Source: an uncultured Lachnospiraceae bacterium
GTDB taxonomy: Bacteria > Bacillota > Clostridia > Lachnospirales > Lachnospiraceae
Assembly (NCBI GenBank): GCA_946403075.1
Contig: CAMIYN010000013.1
Span: forward strand, 1-43,951
Direction: 5' to 3'
DNA length: 43,951 nucleotides
The notes under the pieces are model-generated. The model worked only from the letters and a program-made list of their open reading frames with translations, was not told where the DNA came from and searched no databases. This document shows, one piece after another, positions 31,039-42,600 of the stretch (position 1 is its first letter; each line of letters opens with the position of its first letter). Made by a program: the position numbers and the translations under genes.

Positions 31039-31459
31039 TGATATAAAATATATTTTTGATATTGATAGTAAGAATTTTGTTTTTGAAAAGTATACTATAC
31101 TAGATATTGAAAAATTTGTAAATAAATTTAATAAAAATGATTATGTTTTGGTAATTGATTTTAATGAAAAAATAGTTGGGTATATGATTTTTAGGGTAGT
31201 TGATGATTTTATAGAGATTTTCAAGATATGTATTATGAGTGAATATAGAAAAAAGGGTTTTGGATTTTTGTTTATAAAATACATTTGTGATAATTTTAAT
31301 GAAGATATTTATAAAATTATATTAGAGGTAAGAGCAAAAAATAAAATTGCAATTAATTTTTATGAGAGAGTGGGCTTTAAAAAAATATTTATAAAAAAAA
31401 ATTATTACAAAAATCCGATTGATGATGCAATAATTTATGAAAAAATGATAAAGGAATAG
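31016..31459 (+). CDS. rimI: RimI-type N-acetyltransferase (GNAT)
   Basis: 147 residues with a GNAT fold. The acetyl-CoA loop appears in the segment CIMSEYRKKGFGFLFIKYI, followed by LEVRAKNKIAINFYERVGF, the RimI hallmark. RimI acetylates ribosomal protein S18 in E. coli and is widely placed between tsaB and tsaD, as here. The substrate in this organism is unknown. Confidence 0.88.
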   Translation: MIRRAESSDIKYIFDIDSKNFVFEKYTILDIEKFVNKFNKNDYVLVIDFNEKIVGYMIFRVVDDFIEIFKICIMSEYRKKGFGFLFIKYICDNFNEDIYKIILEVRAKNKIAINFYERVGFKKIFIKKNYYKNPIDDAIIYEKMIKE

Positions 31460-31461
31460 AA

Positions 31462-32373
31462 ATGGTTGATGTATGTTTACTTGGAACAGGTGGAATGATG
31501 CCACTTGTAAATAGATTTTTAACTAGCTTGTATGTGAGATGCAATGGTATAGGCATTCTTATTGATTGTGGTGAGGGAACACAAATAGCAATCAAGAAAG
31601 CTGAGTTGTCAGTATATGATATTGATTATATACTTATAACTCATTTTCATGCTGATCATATATCAGGCTTACCAGGACTACTCCTGTCAATGGGTAATTC
31701 AGAAAAAAAGACGGATGTAACAATTATTGGTCCAAAAGGATTAACAAGTGTGGTAAAGAGCTTACGAGTAATTGCACCTGAGTTGCCATTTAAGATTAAT
31801 CTAATTGAACTAAGTAATGATTTTGGTGAATTAGACTTGAAAGATTTTAAAATCGAGTATTTTACACTTAAACATAAAATCTTATGTATTGGGTTTAATA
31901 TATTAATAAATAGGTTGCCAAAATTTATAAAAGAAAAAGCAATAGAGAATAATATTCCTATAAAATTTTGGAATAAACTACAGCACCTAAATGTTTGTAT
32001 TGATGAAGAGACAGGGAAAAAATATGAGCCCTATATGGTCATGGGTGATGATAGAAAAGGTATCAAAATTTCATATTTTACAGATACAAGACCTTGTGAT
32101 AATATATTTAAGTGGACTGAGAATTCAGATTTAACAATATGCGAGGGAATGTATGGAGATAGTGAAAAATTACAAAATGCAAAAAAATATATGCATATGA
32201 CAATGTATGAAGCTTGTGAGATTGCAAATGTTACTAAACCAAAAATTTTGTGGCTTACTCATTTTTCACCATCTGAAAATCGCCCCCACATTTACGAAGA
32301 TACATTAAAAAAAATATATAGTGAAGTTAGAATTGTAAAGGATGGAGAAAAAATAAATCTAAATTTTGTATGA
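31462..32373 (+). CDS. rnz: Ribonuclease Z-like metallo-beta-lactamase
   Basis: 303 residues, the normal short-form length. It starts MVDVCLLGTGGMMPL, with the metal motif THFHADH at about residues 57-63, IDCGEGTQ, YFTDTRPCDN and WLTHFSPS. It most likely cuts the 3' trailer from pre-tRNA. This fits the window, where none of the three tRNAs encodes CCA, which is the usual RNase Z substrate. It sits inside the t6A gene cluster; its stop overlaps the tsaD start (ATGA). Confidence 0.83.
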   Translation: MVDVCLLGTGGMMPLVNRFLTSLYVRCNGIGILIDCGEGTQIAIKKAELSVYDIDYILITHFHADHISGLPGLLLSMGNSEKKTDVTIIGPKGLTSVVKSLRVIAPELPFKINLIELSNDFGELDLKDFKIEYFTLKHKILCIGFNILINRLPKFIKEKAIENNIPIKFWNKLQHLNVCIDEETGKKYEPYMVMGDDRKGIKISYFTDTRPCDNIFKWTENSDLTICEGMYGDSEKLQNAKKYMHMTMYEACEIANVTKPKILWLTHFSPSENRPHIYEDTLKKIYSEVRIVKDGEKINLNFV

Positions 32374-33401
32374 GAGATATAATTATTGTAGGAATTGAAA
32401 CAAGCTGTGATGAGACAAGTGTTGCAGTCGTAAAAAATGGTAGGGATGTTTTATCTAATATAATTAGTAGTCAAATAGATACACATAAGATTTTTGGTGG
32501 AGTTGTACCTGAGATTGCATCAAGGAAGCATATAGAAGTTATTGATTATGTATTTGATAAAGCAATATGTGATGCAAAAATTACTTTAAATGATATAGAT
32601 GCAATTTCTGTCACATATGGTCCAGGGCTCGTAGGCTCACTACTTGTTGGTCTTTCTTTTGCTAAAGCTTTGTCAATGTCAATTAATAAACCTTTTATAG
32701 GAATTAATCACATTGAGGGACATATTTGTTCTAATTATATTTCAAATAAAAACTTAACTCCAGAATTTTTGGCTTTGATTGTTTCAGGAGGACATACTAA
32801 TCTTATACATGTAAAAGATTATGGAAAATATAAAATATATGGTAGAACTCATGATGATGCTTGTGGTGAAACCTATGATAAAATTGCGAGAGCATTAGGA
32901 TTTGAATATCCAGGTGGAAAAAAATTGGAAGCATCAGCAAAACTTGGTGCTGACAAATACATATTTCCAAGAGGAAATATTTTGAATAATATATATGATT
33001 TTACATTTTCGGGGCTCAAATCACATGCAATAAATCTGATTAATAAATTAAAAAGTAAAAATGAACTAAGTGATATTGAAAAAAATAATATAGCTAAAGC
33101 ATTTCAAGATTCTATTATTGATACACTTGTGTCAAAAACTATAAATCTTTGTAATGAACTAAATATAAAAAAAATCGCTATTTGTGGTGGAGTCAGTGCA
33201 AATATGGCAATAAAAGATTCATTGAATAAAAAGGCAAAAGAAAATAAAATTGAATTTTTTGCCCCTAAACAAATATTATCAACAGACAATGCTGCAATGA
33301 TTGCCAGTGCTGGCTATTATAGATTTATAAATAATGAATTTAGTGATTTGACATTAAATGCATATCCAAATCTTGAGTTTAGTGAGGAAATTAATGAATA
33401 A
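32370..33401 (+). CDS. tsaD: tRNA N6-threonylcarbamoyltransferase TsaD
   Basis: 343 residues, the family length. It starts IIVGIETSCDETSVAV, has the metal-binding HIEGH (H114, H118), YGPGLVGSLLVG, DDACGETYDKIAR and GGVSANMAI. It transfers the threonylcarbamoyl group to A37 of tRNAs, with TsaB and TsaE coded upstream. It overlaps rnz by four bases and ispD by eight. Confidence 0.96.
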   Translation: MRDIIIVGIETSCDETSVAVVKNGRDVLSNIISSQIDTHKIFGGVVPEIASRKHIEVIDYVFDKAICDAKITLNDIDAISVTYGPGLVGSLLVGLSFAKALSMSINKPFIGINHIEGHICSNYISNKNLTPEFLALIVSGGHTNLIHVKDYGKYKIYGRTHDDACGETYDKIARALGFEYPGGKKLEASAKLGADKYIFPRGNILNNIYDFTFSGLKSHAINLINKLKSKNELSDIEKNNIAKAFQDSIIDTLVSKTINLCNELNIKKIAICGGVSANMAIKDSLNKKAKENKIEFFAPKQILSTDNAAMIASAGYYRFINNEFSDLTLNAYPNLEFSEEINE

Positions 33402-34113
33402 TTTTTTGATTTTACTTGCGGCAGGGAAAAGTAGTAGATTTAAAGATAAACAAAAAAAACAATTTGTAAAAATTAAAAATAAACCCTTATTTACTTTTTC
33501 GTTAGATAAGTTTATTAAATCAGGTGTTATAAATAAGTATATTATAGTTTTGCCAAAGGCAGAAATCAAAATAATAGAGAAGTATTTAAGGGAAAATTAT
33601 AAAAAATTATTTGAAAGTAATAAAATCAATTTAGTAATAGGTGGATTTGAAAGATTTGATTCTGTATATAGTGCACTTTGTTTTATAGAAAATAATTTTT
33701 TAATAAATAATGAACTAAATGTTATAATTCACGATTCTGCAAGACCTTTTGTAGATGTAAAAGATATTAAAAAAATGTCAAAATTAATTAAAAAATATAA
33801 ATCTATAAGTCTTGCTTGTAGTTTAGTAGATACATTAAAAATTATAAATAAAAAAAGTGATGTGATGATTGTAAAAGAAACGATAAATAGAGATAAGATT
33901 TGTAGTATTAAAACTCCACAAGGTTTTAGTTTTAAATTATTATTATCAGCATATAAAAATTTTATATTAAATAAGAAAAATATTAAAATAACCGATGATT
34001 TACAAATAATAGAAAATTTTAGTAATAAGAAATCATATTTATTAAACTCAAACCCTTATAATATAAAAATAACAAATAAAGAAGATTTGAAACTATTTAA
34101 ATTATTTTATTAG
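33394..34113 (+). CDS. ispD: 2-C-methyl-D-erythritol 4-phosphate cytidylyltransferase IspD
   Basis: 239 residues from the ATG at 33394 (MNNFLILLAAGKSSRF); an in-frame ATG at 33358 lies inside tsaD. It has the nucleotide-binding LLAAGKSSRFKDKQKKQF, VIGGFERFDSVYSAL and VIIHDSARPFV. It makes CDP-methylerythritol in the MEP route to isoprenoids. TGAGGAAA gives a ribosome site in the end of tsaD. No other MEP gene is in the window. Confidence 0.92.
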   Translation: MNNFLILLAAGKSSRFKDKQKKQFVKIKNKPLFTFSLDKFIKSGVINKYIIVLPKAEIKIIEKYLRENYKKLFESNKINLVIGGFERFDSVYSALCFIENNFLINNELNVIIHDSARPFVDVKDIKKMSKLIKKYKSISLACSLVDTLKIINKKSDVMIVKETINRDKICSIKTPQGFSFKLLLSAYKNFILNKKNIKITDDLQIIENFSNKKSYLLNSNPYNIKITNKEDLKLFKLFY

Positions 34114-34154
34114 AATTTTTTTTATTAAGATTATACATAAAAAGGGAATTAACT

Positions 34155-35708
34155 ATGATAAATGTGACTACTACAAATAATGTAAAAAAAAGTGAAGAGT
34201 TAATGTTTAGAACTAAAATTTTAAATTTAGATTTAATGAAAAAGGCAGGGGTAGCCTGTTCTAATAGTTTTAAATTTTTTGGTAAGGTTGCAATTTTATC
34301 AGGAACTGGAAATAATGCAGGCGATGGTTTTGTGCTTGCATATGAATTATATAAAAAAAATATTGATGTAACAATAATTCTTTTAAAAGAAAAATTTAGT
34401 GAAAACGGAAAACATTATTTTGATATATGTAAAGAGAATAACATAAAAATTTTAAAATATGATTTTGATATGGATTTATCAAAATATAATATTTTGGTTG
34501 ATAGCATTTTGGGTATAGGAATTAAAAAGAATCTTGATTATATATATATAAATGCGATTAAAAATATTAATGAAACTAAAAATAAAAATAAGGACATTAT
34601 AGTTTTATCAATTGACATAAATTCTGGTTTGAATTCAGACACTGGAATTGGAGATGTAGTAGTAAAATCGGATATGACTCTCTCAATAGGAGTTTTTAAA
34701 CTTGGACATTTTTTAAATATGGCAAAAGATTATATTAAAAATAAAATAAATCTTGATATAGGAATTGAGCTAATTGATGAAAGTTATAAAGTTGCTGAAT
34801 TTGAAGATATAATTAAAATGTTTGATAAAAGAAAAAATTTTTCACACAAAGGAAGTTTTGGAAAAGTCTGTTTGTTTGGTGGAAGTCTTGAGTATAGTGG
34901 AGCAATACAGTTGTCAAATATGGCACTTTCTAGTTTAAAATCTGGTGCAGGGATTTCAGCAATAGCAGTCCCAAGATTTTTAGCAGATATTGTAATTAAA
35001 AATATTTTAGAATCAACATTGTTTTTAATAGATAGTAATGATGATGAAATAATATTTAATAGAGAAAATATAGATGTATTGATAGATAATTATGATGTTA
35101 TTACTTTTGGAATGGGAGTAGGTAGAAGTATTGGTGCAGAAGAAATTTTATATTATCTACTTGAAAACTATTCAAAAAAACTTGTGATTGATGCTGACGG
35201 GTTATTTATTCTTTCACAAAATATTAATTTGTTAAAAAAATCAAAAGCAAAAATAGTCTTAACTCCACATTTAAAAGAATTTGAGAGACTTTATAATAGT
35301 TATAGGAAAAGTATAGGGGATTTTAAAGAATATACAGTTTTAGATATTTTAAATAATCAAATAGAATTTGTTTTAGATTTTTGTAAATATTATGATGTAG
35401 TGTTGTTATTAAAAGGTGCTACAAGTTTAATTGTAGAAAATGAACAAATCACACTGGTAGATAGAGGGACAAATGGGATGGCGACGGCAGGTAGTGGTGA
35501 TGTATTATCTGGTATAGTCACAGGTTTACTTGGATATTTTCATAATGTATATAATGCAGTTGTTGCTTCTACTTTTATTAATGGGATGGCAGGTGAATTT
35601 GCAAGTAGTGAGATGTCAAATTTTTCTCAAATTGCAAGTGATACAGTTAAATTTATTCCAAAAGTATTTAAAAAAATTGAGGATGTATTAAATGATGAAA
35701 CAAATTGA
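34155..35708 (+). CDS. nnr: Bifunctional NAD(P)H-hydrate epimerase and ADP-dependent dehydratase
   Basis: 517 residues with two domains. The N-terminal YjeF_N epimerase (about 1-215) has SGTGNNAGDGFVLAYEL and VDSILGIG. The C-terminal YjeF_C kinase-like dehydratase (about 225-505) has KGSFGKVCLFGGS, LTPHLKEFERL and NGMATAGSGDVLSGI. Together they repair hydrated, inactive NADH and NADPH. AAAGGGAA lies before the ATG. The last 17 bp overlap the next gene. Confidence 0.94.
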   Translation: MINVTTTNNVKKSEELMFRTKILNLDLMKKAGVACSNSFKFFGKVAILSGTGNNAGDGFVLAYELYKKNIDVTIILLKEKFSENGKHYFDICKENNIKILKYDFDMDLSKYNILVDSILGIGIKKNLDYIYINAIKNINETKNKNKDIIVLSIDINSGLNSDTGIGDVVVKSDMTLSIGVFKLGHFLNMAKDYIKNKINLDIGIELIDESYKVAEFEDIIKMFDKRKNFSHKGSFGKVCLFGGSLEYSGAIQLSNMALSSLKSGAGISAIAVPRFLADIVIKNILESTLFLIDSNDDEIIFNRENIDVLIDNYDVITFGMGVGRSIGAEEILYYLLENYSKKLVIDADGLFILSQNINLLKKSKAKIVLTPHLKEFERLYNSYRKSIGDFKEYTVLDILNNQIEFVLDFCKYYDVVLLLKGATSLIVENEQITLVDRGTNGMATAGSGDVLSGIVTGLLGYFHNVYNAVVASTFINGMAGEFASSEMSNFSQIASDTVKFIPKVFKKIEDVLNDETN

Positions 35709-36435
35709 AAAAGAGATAAGAAAAAAATTGATTGAAATGAAAGACATAGAATATAAAAATTTTCAATCAAAATTAATACCTACACTTGATGAAAAAAAAA
35801 TTATAGGGATAAGGACAGCAAAATTAAGAAATTTTGCAAATAATCTTGATGAAAATATTTCTTATGAATTTATAAAAATATTGCCACATAAGTATTTTGA
35901 AGAATATAATTTACATTGTTACATTATTGAAAGAATTAAAAATTATGAGAATTGTATTTTTTATACAAATAAAATTTTACCATATATTGATAATTGGGCT
36001 ACTTGTGATACTTTTTCTCCAAAAGTTTTTAAGAAAAATCTAAATAGTTTATTAAAAGAAATAAAAAATTGGATAAAGAGTGATAAACCATATATTGTTA
36101 GATACGGAATAGGGATGCTAATGAAATATTTTCTTGATGAAAATTTTAAAGTGGAATATTTGGATATGGTTTCTAAAATTAATTTTAAATCAAAATATAA
36201 ATATAATAAGATTTCTATATTAGAATGTGAAGATAAATATTATGTAGAAATGATGATTTCTTGGTTTTTTGCTACTGCACTTAGTAAACAATATAGGTAT
36301 GCTATTAAATATCTTGAAAATAATAGTTTTTGTATTTTTACTAATAATATGATTATAAAAAAATCAAGAGAGAGTTATAGGATTAGTAAAACTACTAAAA
36401 GTAAAATTTCAAAATTTTACATTAGAGATATATAA
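35692..36435 (+). CDS. DNA alkylation repair protein (AlkD-like HEAT repeats)
   Basis: 247 residues. It is helical throughout and begins IRKKLIEMKDIEYKNFQSKLIP, then GIRTAKLRNFA, the conserved DNWATCDTF, KPYIVRYGIGMLMKYF and YYVEMMISWFFATAL, the pattern of the AlkC/AlkD-like family. AlkD in Bacillus removes bulky or charged alkyl bases without flipping them. The key residues cannot be assigned with confidence here. It overlaps the end of nnr, and the first two codons are both ATG. Confidence 0.8.
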   Translation: MMKQIEKEIRKKLIEMKDIEYKNFQSKLIPTLDEKKIIGIRTAKLRNFANNLDENISYEFIKILPHKYFEEYNLHCYIIERIKNYENCIFYTNKILPYIDNWATCDTFSPKVFKKNLNSLLKEIKNWIKSDKPYIVRYGIGMLMKYFLDENFKVEYLDMVSKINFKSKYKYNKISILECEDKYYVEMMISWFFATALSKQYRYAIKYLENNSFCIFTNNMIIKKSRESYRISKTTKSKISKFYIRDI

Positions 36436-36499
36436 AAATTTTGATTTTTTAATTAATGAAATTTTTAAAAAGACCGTAATTTATAAAAGATTTTCAGTA

Positions 36500-36535
36500 A
36501 AATCTTCATTATTCATAAATTTTAAAAATTAAATT
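36500..36535 (-). repeat. AT-rich dispersed repeat, copy E (partial)
   Basis: On the minus strand it reads AAAATTTATGAATAATGAAG, similar to the 3' part of copy A. It lies between the AlkD-like gene and the giant surface-protein gene. Confidence 0.35.
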
Positions 36536-36584
36536 TTTTAGATTTATGGTATTATAAATTCCTTAAATTATATAATTTATAGTA

Positions 36585-36614
36585 TTTACAAAACTTTATA
36601 TTTTATGTTAAAAT
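36585..36614 (+). promoter_or_regulatory. Promoter of the giant surface-protein gene
   Basis: TTTACA (36585-36590), 18 bp, TAAAAT (36609-36614), about 75 bp before the ATG at 36688. Confidence 0.6.
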
Positions 36615-36622
36615 TAACTTTT

Positions 36623-36662
36623 AGTTGGTAGTAAACAACTATTCTTCAATACTTGGTTGTTT
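36623..36662 (+). promoter_or_regulatory. Leader with two mutually exclusive hairpins
   Basis: AGTTG (36623-36627) can pair with CAACT (36636-36640). Alternatively AAACAAC (36633-36639) pairs with GTTGTTT (36656-36662), which is followed by a T-rich stretch. The two share CAAC, so only one can form. This resembles an attenuator, but the stems are short. Confidence 0.35.
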
Positions 36663-36687
36663 TATATTTTAAGTCGTGGAGGATAAA

Positions 36688-39600
36688 ATGAAATTTAATT
36701 TTATTAGAAAATGTATTTCTATACTTTTGTGTTTTGCAATGTTAGTATGTAATACTATACCAAATTTTGCAAACGGAAGTTTTGAATTTGAAGAGACAAA
36801 TGTTGAGAGTATAGAAGAGAGCATTACGGAGTTGTCTAATGATACAGAGATAGATGAAGATAATACTATCTTTAATGAGTATGATTTAAATTATGAAGAC
36901 ATAAAAGATGATGAAATTGATGAAGATATTGAAGTAGAAGAAACTCATAATGATACTTGCGAAATAGAGATTAAAGATGTAGATGATAATCTTGAAAGTG
37001 AATATTCTAATACAAATATAGAAGATATAGAAACTACTTTAAATGAAACTCATGAACCCCATACAGATTTAGAAAGTGATATTGAAATATTAAGTGAAGA
37101 AGATAATGAGAAACTAATTATTGAATCCGAATCAACTTTAGAATCTGATGATTTATTGGTTAAAACAGAATTGGATGTTTTAAGCGAAAGTGATGCAGAA
37201 GATGATTTAGATAAAAAAATAGCAACAGAATCAGATATAGAAACAGATATAGAAACAGATATAGAAACAGATATAGAAACAGAGATAGAAACTGAGATAG
37301 AAACAGAGATAGAAACTGAGATAGAAACAGAGATGGAAACTAAAGGCAACTTATATGGCGAAACTGGGAAAACAATTTTAAGTTCAGAAATTTTACGGAT
37401 GCCAGATAAAACGACTTATGATAAAGCAGATTTTATTAGTATTGATCTTAGAGGTCTAATTATTCGTTATGAAATTGACGATGGAACATATAAAGATATT
37501 GAGTTTAGTTTTGATAAATGGCTATGGAGTTATGGAGATAATAATGGATGCATTCCAAACCCAAATGTGTTAGGGTTGCATCAAATTGAAGTATCATACA
37601 AAGGGTTGACAGACTATGATAATTTATCATCAAATTTTCCAGTAACTGTTAATTTATATGTAAGAGAACTTGAAAGTCTTTCAGTTCAAACCCCACCAAC
37701 AAAATCTTCATATAAAGGCGGAGAAAAATTAAATCTTGATGGACTTATTATTCGTAAGAACTATACTGGTGGTGCATATGAAGATATTGAAAGACCAACT
37801 AATTTGGCATGGGAATATAAACTTATAGGTTCTATTGGAGAGAATTATTATGTAAACAAAGTTCAAGATGGTGAATATTTATTGCCGATTGATACTGGAG
37901 TAGAGCTTACCTATAATGGGAAATCAGTTACTATACCGATTACAGTTTCTGGAACATATACATATTGGGACTTTGCACAATGCTCTTATGATGAAGATGA
38001 AAAAATACTCACAGTTCTTAGAAGTAGGTTTAGACCTGAGTATGATTTTGGTCCTAAAGTTAGAAATGATTGTGATATTACATTTCCTATGAAGTCATCA
38101 TATGGCGGAAACACATTTAGTAGCTATAATGACACTAATTTAAGAATATACAATGAAGTAGAAAAAATAGTATTTGATAATAAAGTTAAAATAAGAGGGT
38201 CTAAAATTACTATTAATGGTGTTGAACAATTCTACTTTGCTGCAATGATGAATGACATGCCAAATTTAAAAGAAGTTGATTTTAATAGTATTTTATTGGA
38301 GACTGATGAAAACGGTAATTGTAAAATAGATTCTCTTTATCAACTTTTTAGTGGCTGTACTAAACTTGAAAAAGTAGATTTAACAAAAATTTTTAACGAG
38401 TCTTTGTTTAGTATTAAGAGTTTGTTTGCTTGTTTTAAAGGATGTAAAAATCTAAGAGATATAAAATTTTTGGGAACTATTAATGTAAGGCAATTTGATC
38501 AAATGTTTTTGGATGCAAAAGCCCCTGCTGACTTAGATTTAAGTACTCTACAAGTATCTGATGCGGATGGTATCAGCCTTGAAAGTATGTTTAGAAATGC
38601 TAGTATAGTAGGAAAACTTGACATTTCAAATTTTCGTTGCAAAAAAGAGAGTTGTAATACAAACCTTATGTTTGAGAATACAACATTTGGAAGTATTAAG
38701 ATTGCTAACAGTAACAAATTCTACCATTGTGGATATAAAGAACTTCCAAAAGCATCTTATAAATGTATAGAAACAGGTAAAGAATACGAAACACTTGAAG
38801 AAATGTGGGCAGACCATAGTACTGATACAAGATACTTAACATATACTATAACAAATAAAGTAGAAACGATTGAAATTATAAATTATCCAACAAAATTAGA
38901 TTATGTGGTTGGTGAGAATATAGATTTAACAGGGCTTAAGCTTAAGCTTACTTATACTAATGATACAGAGTCTGAAATTCAATATAGTGAAGAAAACAAA
39001 GATAAATTTGTAATTTTCAATATGTATACACAGGTAGTAACAAAAGTAGATAACACTAAATTTCATAAAGTGCAATATAATGGTGTGAGTTCTGAAAACG
39101 AGTTCTGCATAAATATCACAAATATTTCAAATTTTAATAATATAAATAGATTTTTATATTATACAACTTATTCGACAAGAGATGATGGCTCAAAGAAATG
39201 GGTATTAGGAGATTCGTTTTTAGATAATATAAAAAAAGTAAATCCGGTATTACTTTTTAATGAAGAAGGTAAAGATAATGGTGGGGTAATATACCCATAT
39301 TATAGTGGGAAAGTAGGAACTGATTTTAACCCTGACGATTATGAAGGAGCTCATGATTTCAGTGGACCTTCAGGCAATGTCGTTGCAGGAGAGTATGAGA
39401 TAGATGGATATATTAGAAATCTTTATATAAATTTAGGTATTGGTGTTGAAGCAGATGGAGAAGTAAACTTTGATGTTAAAAATTATGGTATGTTTAATAA
39501 CATATCTGTAGGCACAAATCCGCATAAGTTAAATTATTTGCAAGGAGAAAAGTTTGACCCCAAAGGACTTGTGATTTATATGAATAATACCAATGATTGC

Positions 39601-42600
39601 CATAAAACTATAACATACAATGAAAATACAAAAGAAAAATTTACTTTTTCACCATCACTTGACACTATACTTACAACTGAAAATAAAAATATAACCATTA
39701 CTTATTATAATTCTACATGTAGTTTGCCAATAAATGTTTCATTGTCAGAGAAAAGTAAAGAAGTCACATTTAAAATTGGACATGGAAAAGATGATGTGAC
39801 AACAAAGGTTGGTGTGGGATTACATATTATACCAATAACTGCTCCAGAGATAACTGGATGGACTTTTGAATATTGGTATAAGGATGATGAAAATACTCCG
39901 TATGATTTTGACAATGAGATAGTATCTGACGATATAACACTTTATGCAAAATATAATGCAAATGAATATAATATTAAATATTATTTGCATGGTATTCAAT
40001 ATACTGATGTAGAGAATGATACAAGAAAATATAATGAAGAAAAAACTTTAAAAACTTTCACTGATGATTTTAATAAAGGATATACTTTTATAGGCTGGTA
40101 TGAGAAGTCTGATTATTCTGGTTCTGCTGTATCATCTATACCTATAAATACAGTGGGAGATAAGGTATATTATGCAAAATGGGAAGCAAATACTTATCCA
40201 ATAACTTTTAATCTTATGGGAGGAACTTGGAAAAATGGTGCACCACCATATACTACTCATTTATATGATGCAGACACATTATTACCTACTGCCGATGATA
40301 TTGAGTTCGACGGGCATTATCTTAGGGATTGGATTAGATTAAATCCTACTGAATATGGATATAATACATCATATGTCATTAATGATAAGGGAAGTATATT
40401 AAACTTAGCAGCTAAACCATTTAAGAATTTTACAGGTAGTACACTTTATGCTGTGTATTATGATGCATATAATGTGACATTTGATACTAAATATTATGAA
40501 AGCGAATCATCATCTGGAGTTAATATTGGAGTCATGACACCTGAAAAAATAGTTGTAGTCAATAATTCAGCTGATAATAACGGAACTTATAATAGTAAGA
40601 TAACTGCACCAGCGATTGGAAATGCAGATGGATATAAATTTGGAGGTTGGTATAGAGAAAAATCATATACAAATGCTTGGAATTTTAATAGCGATGAAGT
40701 GACAGAAAGCATCACACTTTATGCAAAGTGGACACCTGTTATTACTCAAAAGTTTGATTTTAATTCAAATGGTAAGGGAATAGCACCTGAAAGTCAGTTT
40801 GTAATTGATGGAGAAAAACTTACAAATCCTGGTGCCATAAGTGGTGTAGTAGGATATAAATTTAAATATTGGTATGAGACAAATGAAAATGAAGCATTTG
40901 ATTTTACTGCTACCATAACAAATGCAAATGAGTTAGTTCCAAGAATTTTATATGCAAAATGGCAAACTATAACTTATACTATTAGATATAATGTAAACAA
41001 TGGGCAACTTCCAAATGGTGTAAAGCAATATTTTACAAAAACATATGACTCTTCAGTTATCCTTGAAACTCCTACTAGAACAGGATACACTTTCGGCGGT
41101 TGGTATCAAGATAATAATACATTCAATAATTCATATGATGGTCAAACCGATTTAAGTACTGTAGAAAATGCAAACATAAATATATTTGCAAAATGGACAG
41201 CCAACACATACAATATAAGTTTCGATGTCGGGACATCTGGAGCTACAGCACCAGCAAATGTCATTAAAACTTATGGTGTAGCAAGAACTGAAGACTTGCC
41301 AAATCCAACGAACATTCCAGATGGTTATGAGTTTCTTGGATGGTATAAAGAACAAACATATAACACAAAGTGGACAGGAAAAGTATCAAATGATGATTTG
41401 ACAAGTGTTAATGGAGAAACAGTAACTGTATATGCTAAGTGGCAAATGGGTATAATTTACAATGCAAATGGTCACGGTACTGCACCAGCAACAAAAACCA
41501 TAACTGGTTCTGAAACATATAATTTACCAAGTATGAGTGTTAAAGGATGGACATTTGGTGGATGGTATGAAGAAGCGACATGCGATAATCTTGTTGGATT
41601 AGCAGGAGAACCATATACGGCGACTGTGGCAAAGACACTTTATGCTAAATGGACAGCTAAAGATTATACAATTAATTACGATGCAAAAGGCGGAACAATA
41701 ACAGGCGATATTTCATTTACAAAAACTTATGATACTGCGATAACTACTGACTTATCTATACCTACACGAGATGGATACATATTTGATGGATGGTTTATAG
41801 ATGATAATACTTTTAATAATTTATATAACAAAGCAAATGATGACATATATGTAGAAGGAAAGACTACTCCATATTATATTTATGCTAAGTGGACTGCTAA
41901 GACTTATACGATAAATTATAATGCTAATGGCGGAACAATAAATGGTGACACATCATTTACAAAAACATATGCAACAATATATAGCGGAACACTTATGACA
42001 CCAACAAGAACTGGATGGACATTTGGTGGTTGGTTTATTGACAATGAAACATTTGAAACTTCATACAATAAGTCAAATGATGATATATATGAAGAAGGTA
42101 AAACATCTACATATTTCATTTATGCTAAGTGGACTCCAAAGACTTATACTATAAATTATAATGCAGGAAATGGAGCAAGTGTTAGTCCAACTTCTTTTGT
42201 TAAAACATATGATACAGCAATAACTACTGACCTTGCATTGCCAACAAGAACTGGATGGACATTTGGTGGTTGGTTTATTGACAATGAAACATTTGAAATT
42301 TCATACAATAAGTCAAATGATGATATATATGAAGAAGGTAAAAATACATATACAATTTTTGCTAAATGGAATGAAAATGAATATACGATTTCGTTAAATG
42401 AAAATGGTGGAGATTATGATATAAATTATACAAAACCAACAAATAGGTTATATCATGAGTCTGTATCTCTGCCAAATAGTGCAAACATAACAAAAAAAGG
42501 ATACACTTTTGATGGTTGGTATGAAAATAATAGTTTTACTGGTTCAAAAATAACAAGTATACCAGCAAATACTGCCGCTAATAAAGAATATTTTCTTAAA

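Noticed and set aside
37050-37349. Long minus-strand ORF coding an SISV repeat
   Set aside because: It is the shadow of the 12-bp tandem repeat in the surface-protein gene; there is no ribosome site and the plus-strand frame is clearly real.
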